A stretch of 40,772 nt of DNA. Origin: a virus. The first letter of the stretch is position 1; each line of letters starts with the position of its first letter. Location of the stretch: the IMG/VR virus record IMGVR_UViG_3300045107_000818, positions 1-40,772 of that record; one strand, written 5' to 3'. The position numbers and the translations under genes are program-made. Below are positions 22,120 through 29,978 of the stretch, one piece after another. The notes under the pieces are model-generated. The model was given only the letters and a program-made list of their open reading frames with translations. It did not search any database and was not told the origin of the DNA.

Positions 22120-24357
22120 CTAGAGCCCGCATTTTGCCTCCACTTCTTTCACCCTTCCTTCACCTTCTTTCTCCGCCAAGCGGTAGATCAGCGCCGACCG
22201 GCCCGCCGTCGACTCCGAATCCACGAGCACGTCCCCGCGCTGCACGAGCGTTTCGACGAGGTCGTGGAACGAGCGGGAGTCCATCTTCATCCGCTTGAGC
22301 AGCACGCTGTGCGGCAGCGCGCCGTCGGGGGCCTCGCGGATCTTCCGCATCGCGCGAAGGGCGAGCTCATCGAAGGGCGTCTCGGCGGCGTGGTTGGCGG
22401 CCATGAACAGCATCCGCCTGGTCTGGTGCATCACCAGCCGCGAGGCCCACCGCACCGCCTCGACGCCGATCGCGGGCTCCTCGTGGTTCTCGCTGACGGC
22501 GTAGAGCAGCGCCAGCTTGCGGGTCTGCTCGCTGGCCCGCCCCCACACCGTCGTCGCGACGGCGTCGCGCCGTCCCTCGGCTTCGCCGTACGCCTGCTCG
22601 GCGGCCTTGCGCAGCTCGACGAGCAGCGTGCGGGCCTCGTCGGTGTGCGGCACGACGCGCGGCGTGGGGTGGGCGTTGGCGAGGTTGCCCGGCCCGGCGC
22701 GCAGGTCCGACCACCACTTGGCCGTCGCGAGCACGCGCTCGGGCAGGTCGCTGACGGTCGGCTCCTGGCCAGCCCCGCGCGGGCCGGCTTCCAGGATCAG
22801 CATGCGAGCGAAGAGCCCGTTGGTGAGCATCCGCTCCGAGAGCGCCGCGTAGTAGTGGTTCGGGATCGCCGTTCCGAAGAGCACCAGGCACGGCTGGTTG
22901 ATCACGCCCGGCTCGCTCTGCCCGGCCTTGCGGCGCATCGGGAAGACCGAGTTGGAGGCCGAGTACATCGTCAGCAGCGTGCCCATGATCGACTCAAACC
23001 GCGCGTCTCGGGCACGGTTGATCGACTGCAGCAGGCCGTCGATCTCGTCGGTCTGGAAGAGCATCGACGGCGTGCCGTGGAGCGCGTCCTGCACGCCTTC
23101 GCCGGAGGCCAGGCGGTCGCCCAGCCCGGTGCCGAGGTCGACGGCCTGGAGCACGCGGGCGTTGATCTTGCGGGGCCAGTCCTTGCCGGAGGAGGAGTGC
23201 GCCAGGCCGAGCAGGTACATGTTGGTGCGGTTGTCGCCGGGGTCGCGGACTTTGCGGCCCGCCAGGAAGGCCTGCAGCGCCAGCGCGCCGCAGAACGCCA
23301 GCGTCTGGCTCGGGTAGGGCGCGGTGGCGAGGCAGTAGTCCATCACCTCGCCGACGAAGCCCGGGACGCGCAGGGCCTCGGGCGGGAGCAGGCCCGGGTC
23401 CTCCGGCGGTGGTGGCGACGGGGCATCCATTTCCAGCGTTCGCCCCCGAACGACCAGGCGCGACAGATCAACTCCGCCGAGGTCTTCCACTCGCTCTGCG
23501 TCGCGCAACCATCCGTGCGGGCGGTCGTGCGGCTTGCTCGCCGCATCGCTGACCTTGTGGCGAAGTTCCTTCTCCGACCACGGCGGGTCGCAGCGCAGGT
23601 TGTAGCGGTCGGCCAGGAGCCGGAACGCAGTGTCGGCGTCGAGGCCGAACCCATGCACCATCGCCGTGGCGGCCGCATAGGTCTGGCCGTGGCCGCCCGA
23701 GCCAGAGATCGCGGGCGGGATGCGGTCGAGGTACGCCGCGGCGCGGCGGAGCAGGGCGTCGCCGGCTGGGAACGTCGGCGTTCCTAGCGCCTCTGGCTGT
23801 GAACGTGGCCGTTCCTTGCGCCCGTGCCGGGATTCGGTCACAGCCTCGGCCAGCGCCGCAACTGCGGCGGCCAGTTCCCCGGCGTCGACCACGGCTGGTT
23901 CGCCGTCGAGCGGGTCGTAGGGCTCCCCGCTGGGATGGATGCTCGGGCCGACGACCGTCTGCGCCCCGGTGCTCCGCAGCTCGACGATCATCTTCTTCGA
24001 CACTGGGTCCTGGTGCTTGCGGGTCTTCATCCCCTCGCACACGTACCACCAGTGCGACGCGGGCTTGCCCGGCCGCCCGGACATCGCGCCCGTCGGCGGC
24101 AGGAACTTGGGCGCGAGCGCGACCGCCTCCTCGCAGTCGAGGTCCACATCCACCAGCCACCCGCTCGGTTCGCCCAGGAGCACGCCGATGTTGCCGGTGC
24201 CGTTGAAGTGCGCCGGCAGATCGGGTTCGGACAGGCGCAGGTCCGTCCACCCCTTGAGCACGGGGATCTTCTTCCGCGCGGGCACAGGGATGACCGCGTA
24301 CCCGCGAGCGAGGTACGTGCGAGCCGAATCGAGCAGGATGGAGGGGCCATCGCTCAT
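22120..24357 (-). CDS. Bifunctional DNA primase/polymerase-helicase (PrimPol + DUF3987-like)
   Basis: 745 aa. Residues 8-150 are a PrimPol (AEP) domain: LARGYAVIPVPARKKIPVLK, GWLVDVDLDCEEA with metal ligands D70 and D72, GRPGKPASHWWYV with H102, and VGPSIHPSG at 136-144. Residues about 330-700 are a DUF3987-type helicase/ATPase with Walker A-like AHSSSGKD (376-383), LFQTDEIDGLL as an acidic strand-two motif, and a C-terminal HTH-like part (LRAMRKIREAPDGALPHSV). It should make primers and unwind DNA at the phage origin. ATG 24357 overlaps the helicase stop (TGATG). Its C-terminal codons coincide with two of the TTTCACC-type repeats. Confidence 0.87.
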   Translation of the reverse strand: MSDGPSILLDSARTYLARGYAVIPVPARKKIPVLKGWTDLRLSEPDLPAHFNGTGNIGVLLGEPSGWLVDVDLDCEEAVALAPKFLPPTGAMSGRPGKPASHWWYVCEGMKTRKHQDPVSKKMIVELRSTGAQTVVGPSIHPSGEPYDPLDGEPAVVDAGELAAAVAALAEAVTESRHGRKERPRSQPEALGTPTFPAGDALLRRAAAYLDRIPPAISGSGGHGQTYAAATAMVHGFGLDADTAFRLLADRYNLRCDPPWSEKELRHKVSDAASKPHDRPHGWLRDAERVEDLGGVDLSRLVVRGRTLEMDAPSPPPPEDPGLLPPEALRVPGFVGEVMDYCLATAPYPSQTLAFCGALALQAFLAGRKVRDPGDNRTNMYLLGLAHSSSGKDWPRKINARVLQAVDLGTGLGDRLASGEGVQDALHGTPSMLFQTDEIDGLLQSINRARDARFESIMGTLLTMYSASNSVFPMRRKAGQSEPGVINQPCLVLFGTAIPNHYYAALSERMLTNGLFARMLILEAGPRGAGQEPTVSDLPERVLATAKWWSDLRAGPGNLANAHPTPRVVPHTDEARTLLVELRKAAEQAYGEAEGRRDAVATTVWGRASEQTRKLALLYAVSENHEEPAIGVEAVRWASRLVMHQTRRMLFMAANHAAETPFDELALRAMRKIREAPDGALPHSVLLKRMKMDSRSFHDLVETLVQRGDVLVDSESTAGRSALIYRLAEKEGEGRVKEVEAKCGL

Positions 24358-26093
24358 CAGAAGGGGATCTCGTCTTCGGGGATGCCGTACGTCATGCCCG
24401 CGGGCTCCGGCGGCCGCGCCGGCAGGCCCTCGTCGCTATCAAGGCGCGGAGGCATATCGCCGAGCACGTGCTGCGTCACGCGCTCGAACTGGTCGCCGGC
24501 CTTCTTCTCGACCGTGATGGAGAGCGTCGGCGCGAGCGCCCCGGCCTTGGCCATCTCGACCGCCTCCTCCGTGCCGCCGGGCACAGGCTCGACCGAGCGG
24601 GCCCGCCACCAGGCCTCCGCCTTCGTGTGCGCGTAGCCGGTGTGGTCGAAGCAGACCCACTCGCGGAAGAAGCGGTTGAAGCCGACGCGGTACTCGACGC
24701 GCATGGTCAGCGGTGCGGACGGGTCGCTGCGCTTGGAGTGCACGTGGTACGTCGTCTCGCTGACGCGGTGCTCTTCGCGCGTGGTCTGGCCGCTGAGGAT
24801 GCCCTCGGTGCTGGCCTTCGCCTCGTGCTGCTGCCTGTTCGGCTCGGGGAACTGGTGGCCGCACTGCGGGCAGGTCTGGTAGCCCGCGGCGATGAGGGCC
24901 TGGCAGTTGGGGCACTCTTTCGCCGACGCTTCACCGTCGCCGCGATCGTCGGTGGCGATGCGGATCGCGTCGACCGGGCCGTGGCGGAGCACGTTGCCGC
25001 CGAAGTCCAGGACGAGGCAGTCGTTCTTGCCGGGGTGGAGTCGGAAGCCCCGGCCCACCATCTGGTAGTACAGGCCCGGCGACATCGTCGGACGCACCAG
25101 CGCGACGCAGTCGATGTGCGGGGCGTCGAAGCCGGTCGTCAGCACGTTCACGTTGCACAGGTACTTGAGCCCCCCCTCCCCGCCCGCTCGGAAGCGGCCG
25201 AGGATCGCCGCACGCACGCCGTCGGGGGTGTCGCCGGTGACGAAGCCGCACTCGATGCCGTGCTTGGCCTTGAGCACATCGACGATGTGCTGCCCGTGGC
25301 GGATGCCCGAGGAGAAGATCAGCGTGGCGCTGCGATCCTTGGTGTGCGCAGCGATCTCGGCGCACGCCCCTTCGACCAGCCCCTCCTTGTCCATGAGGTC
25401 CTCGACCTCGCTGGCGACGAACTCGCCGGCGCGGACGTGCAGGTCGTCGGTGCTGATCTTCTGCAATCCCGCCTTGGTCTTCAGCGGCGACAGGAAGCCC
25501 TGCACGATCAGCTCGCGGACGCCGACCTCGTAGCAGACGTGGTTGAGGATGTTGTGGGGGGCGGCGGCGCAGATCGAGCCCGACTTCATGCGGTACGGCG
25601 TCGCGGTCAGCCCGACGACGCGGACGTTGGGGTTCACCACCTTGGCGTCGGCGATGAACTGGCGGTACATCCCGTCGTCCTCGGCGGGGACCATGTGCGC
25701 CTCATCGACGATGATGAGATCGACGGGGCCGAGGTCGCAGGCCTTCTTCCAGATCGACTGAATGCCCGCGACCGTGACGGCGTAGCCGAGGTCCTTGCGC
25801 TTGAGTCCAGCCGAGTAGATGCCCATCGGCACGTCGGGCGCGATGACGCGAAGCTTGTCGGCCGCCTGCTCGAGGAGTTCCTTCACGTGCGCCAGCAGCA
25901 CGACGCGTCCGCCCCAGTGGCCGACCGCGTCGCGGCAGATCGTGGCGATGATCGGCGTCTTGCCCCCGCCGGTCGGGATGACAACGCAGGGGTTGTCATC
26001 CCGCTCCCGGAGGTGCGCGTAGACCCGGTCCACCGCTTCGCGCTGGTAGGGGCGGAGCTCGATGCGGGGCCCCGAGGTGGTCGCGGCGATCAT
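24357..26093 (-). CDS. DEAD/DEAH-box SF2 helicase with zinc ribbon
   Basis: 578 aa. Q-like RPYQREAVDRV is followed by Walker A IPTGGGKT (39-46), DEAH (130-133), GLTATPYR (161-168), ATLIFSSGIRHGQHIVDVL, then LTTGFDAPHIDCV and motif VI QMVGRGFR (344-351). C394/C397 and C408/C411 (CPNC...CPQC) form a zinc ribbon. The C-terminal 160 residues are unassigned and end in a short acidic DEIPF peptide of the kind seen in proteins binding the sliding clamp or SSB; that is inference. It is of the ERCC3/RecQ-like phage replication or repair type. ATG 26093 overlaps the upstream stop (TGATG). Confidence 0.9.
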   Translation of the reverse strand: MIAATTSGPRIELRPYQREAVDRVYAHLRERDDNPCVVIPTGGGKTPIIATICRDAVGHWGGRVVLLAHVKELLEQAADKLRVIAPDVPMGIYSAGLKRKDLGYAVTVAGIQSIWKKACDLGPVDLIIVDEAHMVPAEDDGMYRQFIADAKVVNPNVRVVGLTATPYRMKSGSICAAAPHNILNHVCYEVGVRELIVQGFLSPLKTKAGLQKISTDDLHVRAGEFVASEVEDLMDKEGLVEGACAEIAAHTKDRSATLIFSSGIRHGQHIVDVLKAKHGIECGFVTGDTPDGVRAAILGRFRAGGEGGLKYLCNVNVLTTGFDAPHIDCVALVRPTMSPGLYYQMVGRGFRLHPGKNDCLVLDFGGNVLRHGPVDAIRIATDDRGDGEASAKECPNCQALIAAGYQTCPQCGHQFPEPNRQQHEAKASTEGILSGQTTREEHRVSETTYHVHSKRSDPSAPLTMRVEYRVGFNRFFREWVCFDHTGYAHTKAEAWWRARSVEPVPGGTEEAVEMAKAGALAPTLSITVEKKAGDQFERVTQHVLGDMPPRLDSDEGLPARPPEPAGMTYGIPEDEIPF

Positions 26094-26992
26094 CAGCGTG
26101 CCACCTCCTCGGGCAGGGGGAAGTGCTCCTGGGTTGCCGCGTACAGCCGGGAGATCGGCTCTCCCTTGAGGAACGCGACGAGGGCCCGCTGCGTCTTGGT
26201 GTACCGCTCGTGCCCGGCCTGCCGCGAGTGGCTTGCCTTCTCGCACAGGAACTGGCGGAGCAGCACCACGGCCACGGCCCCGCCCTCGGGCACCACGCCC
26301 ATCCCGAGCATCCGTCCGAAGTCGCGGAGCCGGTCGTGATCGCACGAGTAGTACGCCCGTCCGATGACCGCCCGGGTCGAGGCGCACGCAATCGCTCGGG
26401 CGCGCGGCAGCGCCTCGACCGCGAACTTGACCGCGGCGGCGTGCTTGCCCAGCGCGTCGGCCGCCTGGGAGGACGTGAGGGCGACAGGCCCGGCGAGCCC
26501 GCCGAGCATCGCGCGGAGCACGGCCATGTCCGTCGTGCCCACATCTCCGTGCCCGCCGCTGAGGCGGAGGACGTCGCAGAGCGTGCGGGGCTTCCCGCAG
26601 TCGATCGCCATCAGTGCCTCGCGGGTGACGTTGCGCCACACGTGCATCTCGACGGGCGTCTCGGACATCACCACCGCCCAGAGCCGGTGCTGGCCGTCGA
26701 GCAGGATGCCGCTGGGGTCGAAGGCGATGCCCTCGTGCGTCAGCTTCCATTCGCCGCTGGCCATGTCGCGGGCGAGTCGCTGGACGTGCGCATCGCTGAC
26801 CTTGCGATTGCTGGTGTTGGCGTTGTCGAGCCAGTCCATCGCCATCGCGGGGGTCACCAGCACGCGGGTGACCGTCGGCTCGGGGCCGGAAGGGGGGAGC
26901 GTGGCGTTGCGAGAGGCGCGCCGGGCCCGCTCGACAGCAGTGTCGGCGGCGGCGGTACCGTTCAGAGCGAATCGCGGGGTCATCGTGGTCAT
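26093..26992 (-). CDS. ParB/sulfiredoxin-fold-like phage protein (DGQHRL motif)
   Basis: 299 aa. NRKVSDAHVQRLARDMASGE is followed by WKLTHEGIAFDPSGILLDGQ and HRLWAVVMSETPVEM; the G.LLDGQHRL.A motif marks a ParB/Srx-type nucleotide-binding fold that is widespread in phages without a settled function. The C-terminal half is helical (ALGKHAAAVKFAVEALPRAR, then VVLLRQFLCEKASHSRQAG). ATG 26992 overlaps the ParB-like stop (ATGA). It stands between a second ParB-like protein and the helicase, so it probably acts in replication or DNA transactions. Confidence 0.72.
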   Translation of the reverse strand: MTTMTPRFALNGTAAADTAVERARRASRNATLPPSGPEPTVTRVLVTPAMAMDWLDNANTSNRKVSDAHVQRLARDMASGEWKLTHEGIAFDPSGILLDGQHRLWAVVMSETPVEMHVWRNVTREALMAIDCGKPRTLCDVLRLSGGHGDVGTTDMAVLRAMLGGLAGPVALTSSQAADALGKHAAAVKFAVEALPRARAIACASTRAVIGRAYYSCDHDRLRDFGRMLGMGVVPEGGAVAVVLLRQFLCEKASHSRQAGHERYTKTQRALVAFLKGEPISRLYAATQEHFPLPEEVAR

Positions 26993-27747
26993 TCGGCGTC
27001 TCCTTCAAGGCATTGGGTGAGTTCGGGGATCAGGGCGCGGACAAACGCCGCGCCCAACGTGCTCAGCAGGCTGCGGGCCGCCCACCGCGGGTCGTGGGGC
27101 AGCTCGATGGCCGTCTTCTTGGTCGGAGTGGAGTGCCCGCGGACCGGCGTCATCGCGCTCGGGGCGAGCCCGCCGCGGGCGTGAGCGGGACCAGAGGTGT
27201 TCCGGCGGCCGATGTTCCTGGTCTTCATCACGGCCTTGGTGCCATGCTTGGTGGTGTATGCGCGGTCGGTCTGGGTGGGCTCACTTAACGAGTCGTTAAG
27301 TGAGGCCCGCATTCGGTTCACGAGATCAAGGCTGACGCGGCATCGCTTCGCGATCTCGCTGTTGGACCACGGGTTCCCGCGGTCGTCCTTCGCGACCAGC
27401 TTGTTGGTCAGCATTGTCAATACGGCCTTGCGCTTGTCGGCGTTGGTCCGACGCAGCCCGTGCTCGACATTGGCCGAGAGCGAGTGCAGCACGGCGTCCC
27501 GTAGCGTGCCCTCGCGCACCTCAGCGGCGATCGTCTCCCGACCGCAGCGCCGGTGGGCGTGGAACCGGTGGAAGCCGTCGACCAGCCACAGACTCGCGCC
27601 GTCGCGGACCACCACCACCGGCGGGAAGACCGCGCCGTCGCGCAGTGCGTCGGCGTACTCGGACACTGTCTCCTCCGAGATCGCTTCCCGCAGCTGCGTG
27701 CCGCCGTTGATCTTGAGGTTCGCGAGGCTCAGTTCTTCAATGCTCAT
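26989..27747 (-). CDS. ParB-like DNA-binding protein with HTH
   Basis: 252 aa. The N-terminal ParB domain has NGGTQLREAISEETVSEYAD, ALRDGAVFPPVVVVRDG, LWLVDGFHRFHAHRRCGRET and AVLHSLSANVEHGLRRTNAD. An HTH follows: NPWSNSEIAKRCRVSLDLVN near residue 130. The C-terminal third is basic and looks disordered, ending in a helix (RALIPELTQCLEGDAE). ParB-type phage proteins serve partition, replication control or as CTP-switch DNA binders. A perfect 25-bp palindrome sits inside this gene at codons for SLNDSLSE. The stop overlaps the next gene (ATGA). Confidence 0.82.
   Translation of the reverse strand: MSIEELSLANLKINGGTQLREAISEETVSEYADALRDGAVFPPVVVVRDGASLWLVDGFHRFHAHRRCGRETIAAEVREGTLRDAVLHSLSANVEHGLRRTNADKRKAVLTMLTNKLVAKDDRGNPWSNSEIAKRCRVSLDLVNRMRASLNDSLSEPTQTDRAYTTKHGTKAVMKTRNIGRRNTSGPAHARGGLAPSAMTPVRGHSTPTKKTAIELPHDPRWAARSLLSTLGAAFVRALIPELTQCLEGDAE
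27280..27304. promoter_or_regulatory. Perfect 25-bp palindrome inside the ParB-like gene
   Basis: Arms CTCACTTAACGA and TCGTTAAGTGAG are exact reverse complements around one central base. The site is AT-rich relative to its surroundings and uses TTA and AAC codons that are rare in neighbouring genes. ParB proteins bind palindromic parS sites, so this may be the binding site of the encoded protein; no second copy was seen in the window. Confidence 0.55.
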
Positions 27748-28060
27748 GCTCGGTCTCCAATCCCTGGTGAGCGATGGGCTCGATCACCACTCGCACCAGC
27801 CCGCCCGGCGTCACCGGGCCGCGCTCGATGACGAGACGGTCGATCTGAGAGTCGTCGTGGTACGCGCCGGCCTTCGCCAGCGCATCGAGAAGGGCTTTCT
27901 GCACGTTGTCGAGGTCGCGGCGCCGGTTGTCGGGCGGGCAGACGGTGACACGCACCTCCAGCCGGCCGTTCACCCGAACGATCCGCCTCGCCGCGAGGGC
28001 GGCGCACACGCTCGCGCGGTAGCGCCGACCCTCGCGGCTCAGCACGGTCCTGGAGCCCAT
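27737..28060 (-). CDS. rusA: RusA-type Holliday junction resolvase
   Basis: 107 aa from the first ATG. VRVTVCPPDNRRRDLDNVQK, ALLDALAKAGAYHDDSQIDR and LVIERGP hold the RusA catalytic aspartates (DLDN, DD..Q.D). The enzyme resolves four-way junctions in replicating phage DNA. Homology extends upstream of the ATG in the same frame to about 28106 (VLELPYPPSVNHIWRR, the usual RusA N-terminus), but no ATG, GTG or TTG lies there; a CTG near 28136, a frame change at the adjacent C7 run, or true truncation must explain this. It overlaps the ParB-like gene start by 11 bases. Confidence 0.83.
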   Translation of the reverse strand: MGSRTVLSREGRRYRASVCAALAARRIVRVNGRLEVRVTVCPPDNRRRDLDNVQKALLDALAKAGAYHDDSQIDRLVIERGPVTPGGLVRVVIEPIAHQGLETEHEH

Positions 28061-28131
28061 CCGCCGCCAGATGTGATTGACACTCGGCGGGTACGGGAGC
28101 TCGAGGACGCGACCAGATGAACTTGGGGGGG

Positions 28132-28602
28132 TCAGCGCTTCCAGGGCGGCGTCCCTCCCGGCCCGACGCCGACGGGAGCGCGGGCGCTCACCAGCGCGCC
28201 GCCGCCGCCCTTCTTGGCGTATCCCTTGATGACGTTGGTGAACTCACCGTTGTCGTCGCGCTTCTTCAGCCCGACGTTGATCTCCAGGGGAACGTTGTGG
28301 AGCTCGACCGAGTCTTTGGGCTGCATCACGCCGATGGCGCGGCAGATGGCCGAGAGCTCGCCGCGAGCGATCTTGACCGTCATCTCGCTCTTGTTCTCGA
28401 GGTTGAGGCGGGCCCAGACCAGGCGGCCCTTGAACTCGCCGTCGATGACCTGGAAGGTGAGCTGCAGGTACTTGCCAACGCCGGTCTTGGTCGGCTTGAG
28501 CTCCGACTCGGAGATGACGGCGAGGTACTTGCCCGCGGGGAGCGGATCGAGCGCGACGGACGGGTCGACTTGGTTCGCGTCAAAGTTGTTCAGAGTGGCC
28601 AT
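28132..28602 (-). CDS. DUF669 family phage protein (ssDNA-binding-like)
   Basis: 156 aa. ATLNNFDANQVDPSVALDPL and PAGKYLAVISESELKPTKTG are followed by GKYLQLTFQVIDGEFKGRLV, then WARLNLENKSEMTVKIARGE and LSAICRAIGV. This is the DUF669 pattern, an OB-fold-like protein repeatedly encoded beside phage recombinases and AAA ATPases and suggested to bind single-stranded DNA. The C-terminus is Gly-rich and ends PPWKR. ATG 28602 has AAAGGA upstream. It is paired here with an AAA ATPase, the standard arrangement. Confidence 0.85.
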   Translation of the reverse strand: MATLNNFDANQVDPSVALDPLPAGKYLAVISESELKPTKTGVGKYLQLTFQVIDGEFKGRLVWARLNLENKSEMTVKIARGELSAICRAIGVMQPKDSVELHNVPLEINVGLKKRDDNGEFTNVIKGYAKKGGGGALVSARAPVGVGPGGTPPWKR

Positions 28603-28661
28603 GAGTCAGTTCCTTTGCGGTTGGCGATGAACGGATGAGGGATGGACAACGGCAACGGTGG

Positions 28662-29486
28662 TCAGGCCGCAGCGGTGTTGTCGGTGGTGGGGGAAGGGGT
28701 GGCGACGGCGGCGGAGGGGTCCTCGCCGCGCACGAGCGCAGCGAAGACGCGATAGTCCAGCGGGATCTCTTCAGGCAGGCCCAAGCGGTTCTTGGCGACG
28801 TGCGCCGGACGCTCGACGGTGCGGATGATCCGCTCGCCCGTGCTCACGCCGTTGTGCTTGGCCTTGTTGAACCCCTCGTCGACCTTGACGGTGTGGACCT
28901 TGTACGTGGCGAAGAGCACTTCGTCGGCCCACTCCTGCACCAGCGCCGACGCGAGCTTGTGCAGGCGCGGCGAGTAGCGGTCGTACGGCACGGTCTCGGG
29001 GTTCTCGAACTTCTCGATCTTGGCGTGGGCGATGAGGACCACCGTCATGCCGCGATCGCTGCGGAGCGCATCGAGCGCACCGAGAACGGCTCGCCACTTG
29101 TCGATGGCGAACGAGAAGCCCTTGGCGTAGCCGATCTTCTCGATGTTCTCGACGTTCTCGTCGGCGCACACCTCGGCCCAGATCAGGCGCTCGAGCCAGT
29201 CGAGGCTGTCGATGACGACGGTGCGGTAGTCGTGGTCACCCGAGTACAGGGACTCGAGCGCCGCCATCACCTCGCCGAGACTACGGGCCAGCGGGAAGCT
29301 CTCGCAGTCGATGTCGGCCAGGCCGTCCTCGGTGGGAACGAAGATGGGCTTCTCGGCCATCGCGCCGAAGGTGCTCTTGCCGATGCCGTGTGTGCCGTAG
29401 AGCATCACGCGGCGCGGGCGGGCCTTGCGGCCCTTGCTGATCTGGTTCATGAGGGTGTGGGGGGTTGCGGATGAGGTCGTGGGCAT
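28662..29486 (-). CDS. RecA-like AAA ATPase (AAA_24/Sak4-like)
   Basis: 274 aa. VMLYGTHGIGKSTFGA carries Walker A GTHGIGKST; FVPTEDGLADIDCESFPLA follows, then Walker B TVVIDSLDWLERLIW and the sensor-like VVLIAHAKIEKFENPE with QEWADEVLFATY. This is the AAA_24 (RecA-fold) family, which in phages often pairs with DUF669 and acts as an annealing or strand-exchange ATPase. ATG 29486 has GGAG five bases upstream; an earlier GTG 29588, overlapping the previous stop, lacks a ribosome site. Confidence 0.85.
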   Translation of the reverse strand: MPTTSSATPHTLMNQISKGRKARPRRVMLYGTHGIGKSTFGAMAEKPIFVPTEDGLADIDCESFPLARSLGEVMAALESLYSGDHDYRTVVIDSLDWLERLIWAEVCADENVENIEKIGYAKGFSFAIDKWRAVLGALDALRSDRGMTVVLIAHAKIEKFENPETVPYDRYSPRLHKLASALVQEWADEVLFATYKVHTVKVDEGFNKAKHNGVSTGERIIRTVERPAHVAKNRLGLPEEIPLDYRVFAALVRGEDPSAAVATPSPTTDNTAAA

Positions 29487-29584
29487 GGGATCTCCGTGCT
29501 TGGGAAGTGAGGAATCGAGGTCGTGGGGCCAGATGTCGCGGGTGAACGCGCCCTGGCCGAGTCGGACGAGCGGGAGGTGGCGGG

Positions 29585-29917
29585 TCACGCGCCGGCGCTC
29601 GCGGGCACCTGCGCGGCAGCGCCGCCGCGCGGACCTTTCTCGACGGGACGGCTGACGCTGAAGGCGTCGTCACCAAACTCGTGGATGCAGAACCCGGTGA
29701 AGACGCGGGTCACCGCCCGTCCGGTCTCGGTGTCGCCGTCGACGACGATCACGCGACTGTCCCGGTCGATCGCGTAGCCCGCGTCGAGACGGATGGCGGC
29801 CAGACCCTGCAGGCATCCGACCGCGAGGATGGATAGCGCCAGCGTCTGCTCGACCTCGTCGATGTCGACGCGGTGCACGAATTCGAAGCGGTACACGGTG
29901 CGGGGCTGGGTCGTCAT
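29585..29917 (-). CDS. Small hypothetical protein, first gene after element B
   Basis: 110 aa. TTQPRTVYRFEFVHRVDIDE, VEQTLALSILAVGCLQGLAA, IRLDAGYAIDRDSRVIVVDG and DTETGRAVTRVFTGFCIHEF form an alternating beta/alpha pattern; the family is not recognised with certainty. ATG 29917 has GGAGG five bases upstream; the same frame reaches an earlier ATG 29950 that overlaps the 21-bp element and has no ribosome site. It opens the early operon, followed by the AAA ATPase and DUF669 genes. Confidence 0.65.
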   Translation of the reverse strand: MTTQPRTVYRFEFVHRVDIDEVEQTLALSILAVGCLQGLAAIRLDAGYAIDRDSRVIVVDGDTETGRAVTRVFTGFCIHEFGDDAFSVSRPVEKGPRGGAAAQVPASAGA

Positions 29918-29930
29918 GGGGTCCTCCGAC

Positions 29931-29967
29931 GCGGAACTGCATTCCGCCATAGAGCTACTAACCCGTT
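29931..29967 (-). promoter_or_regulatory. Conserved 21-bp element, copy B, with adjoining leader hairpin
   Basis: Element at 29947-29967 (coding strand AACGGGTTAG, then TAGCTCTATGG). Directly downstream is the hairpin GCGGAA/TTCCGC with a five-base loop (29931-29947), then GGAGG and the ATG at 29917. The element starts 12 bases after the sigma-factor stop. The same order (element, abutting hairpin, ribosome site, start) is repeated at copy C. Confidence 0.6.
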
Positions 29968-29978
29968 GGGTCGCGATT

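Noticed and set aside
24468-26339. 623-codon plus-strand open frame
   Set aside because: Mirror of the SF2 helicase gene, whose motifs are complete on the other strand.
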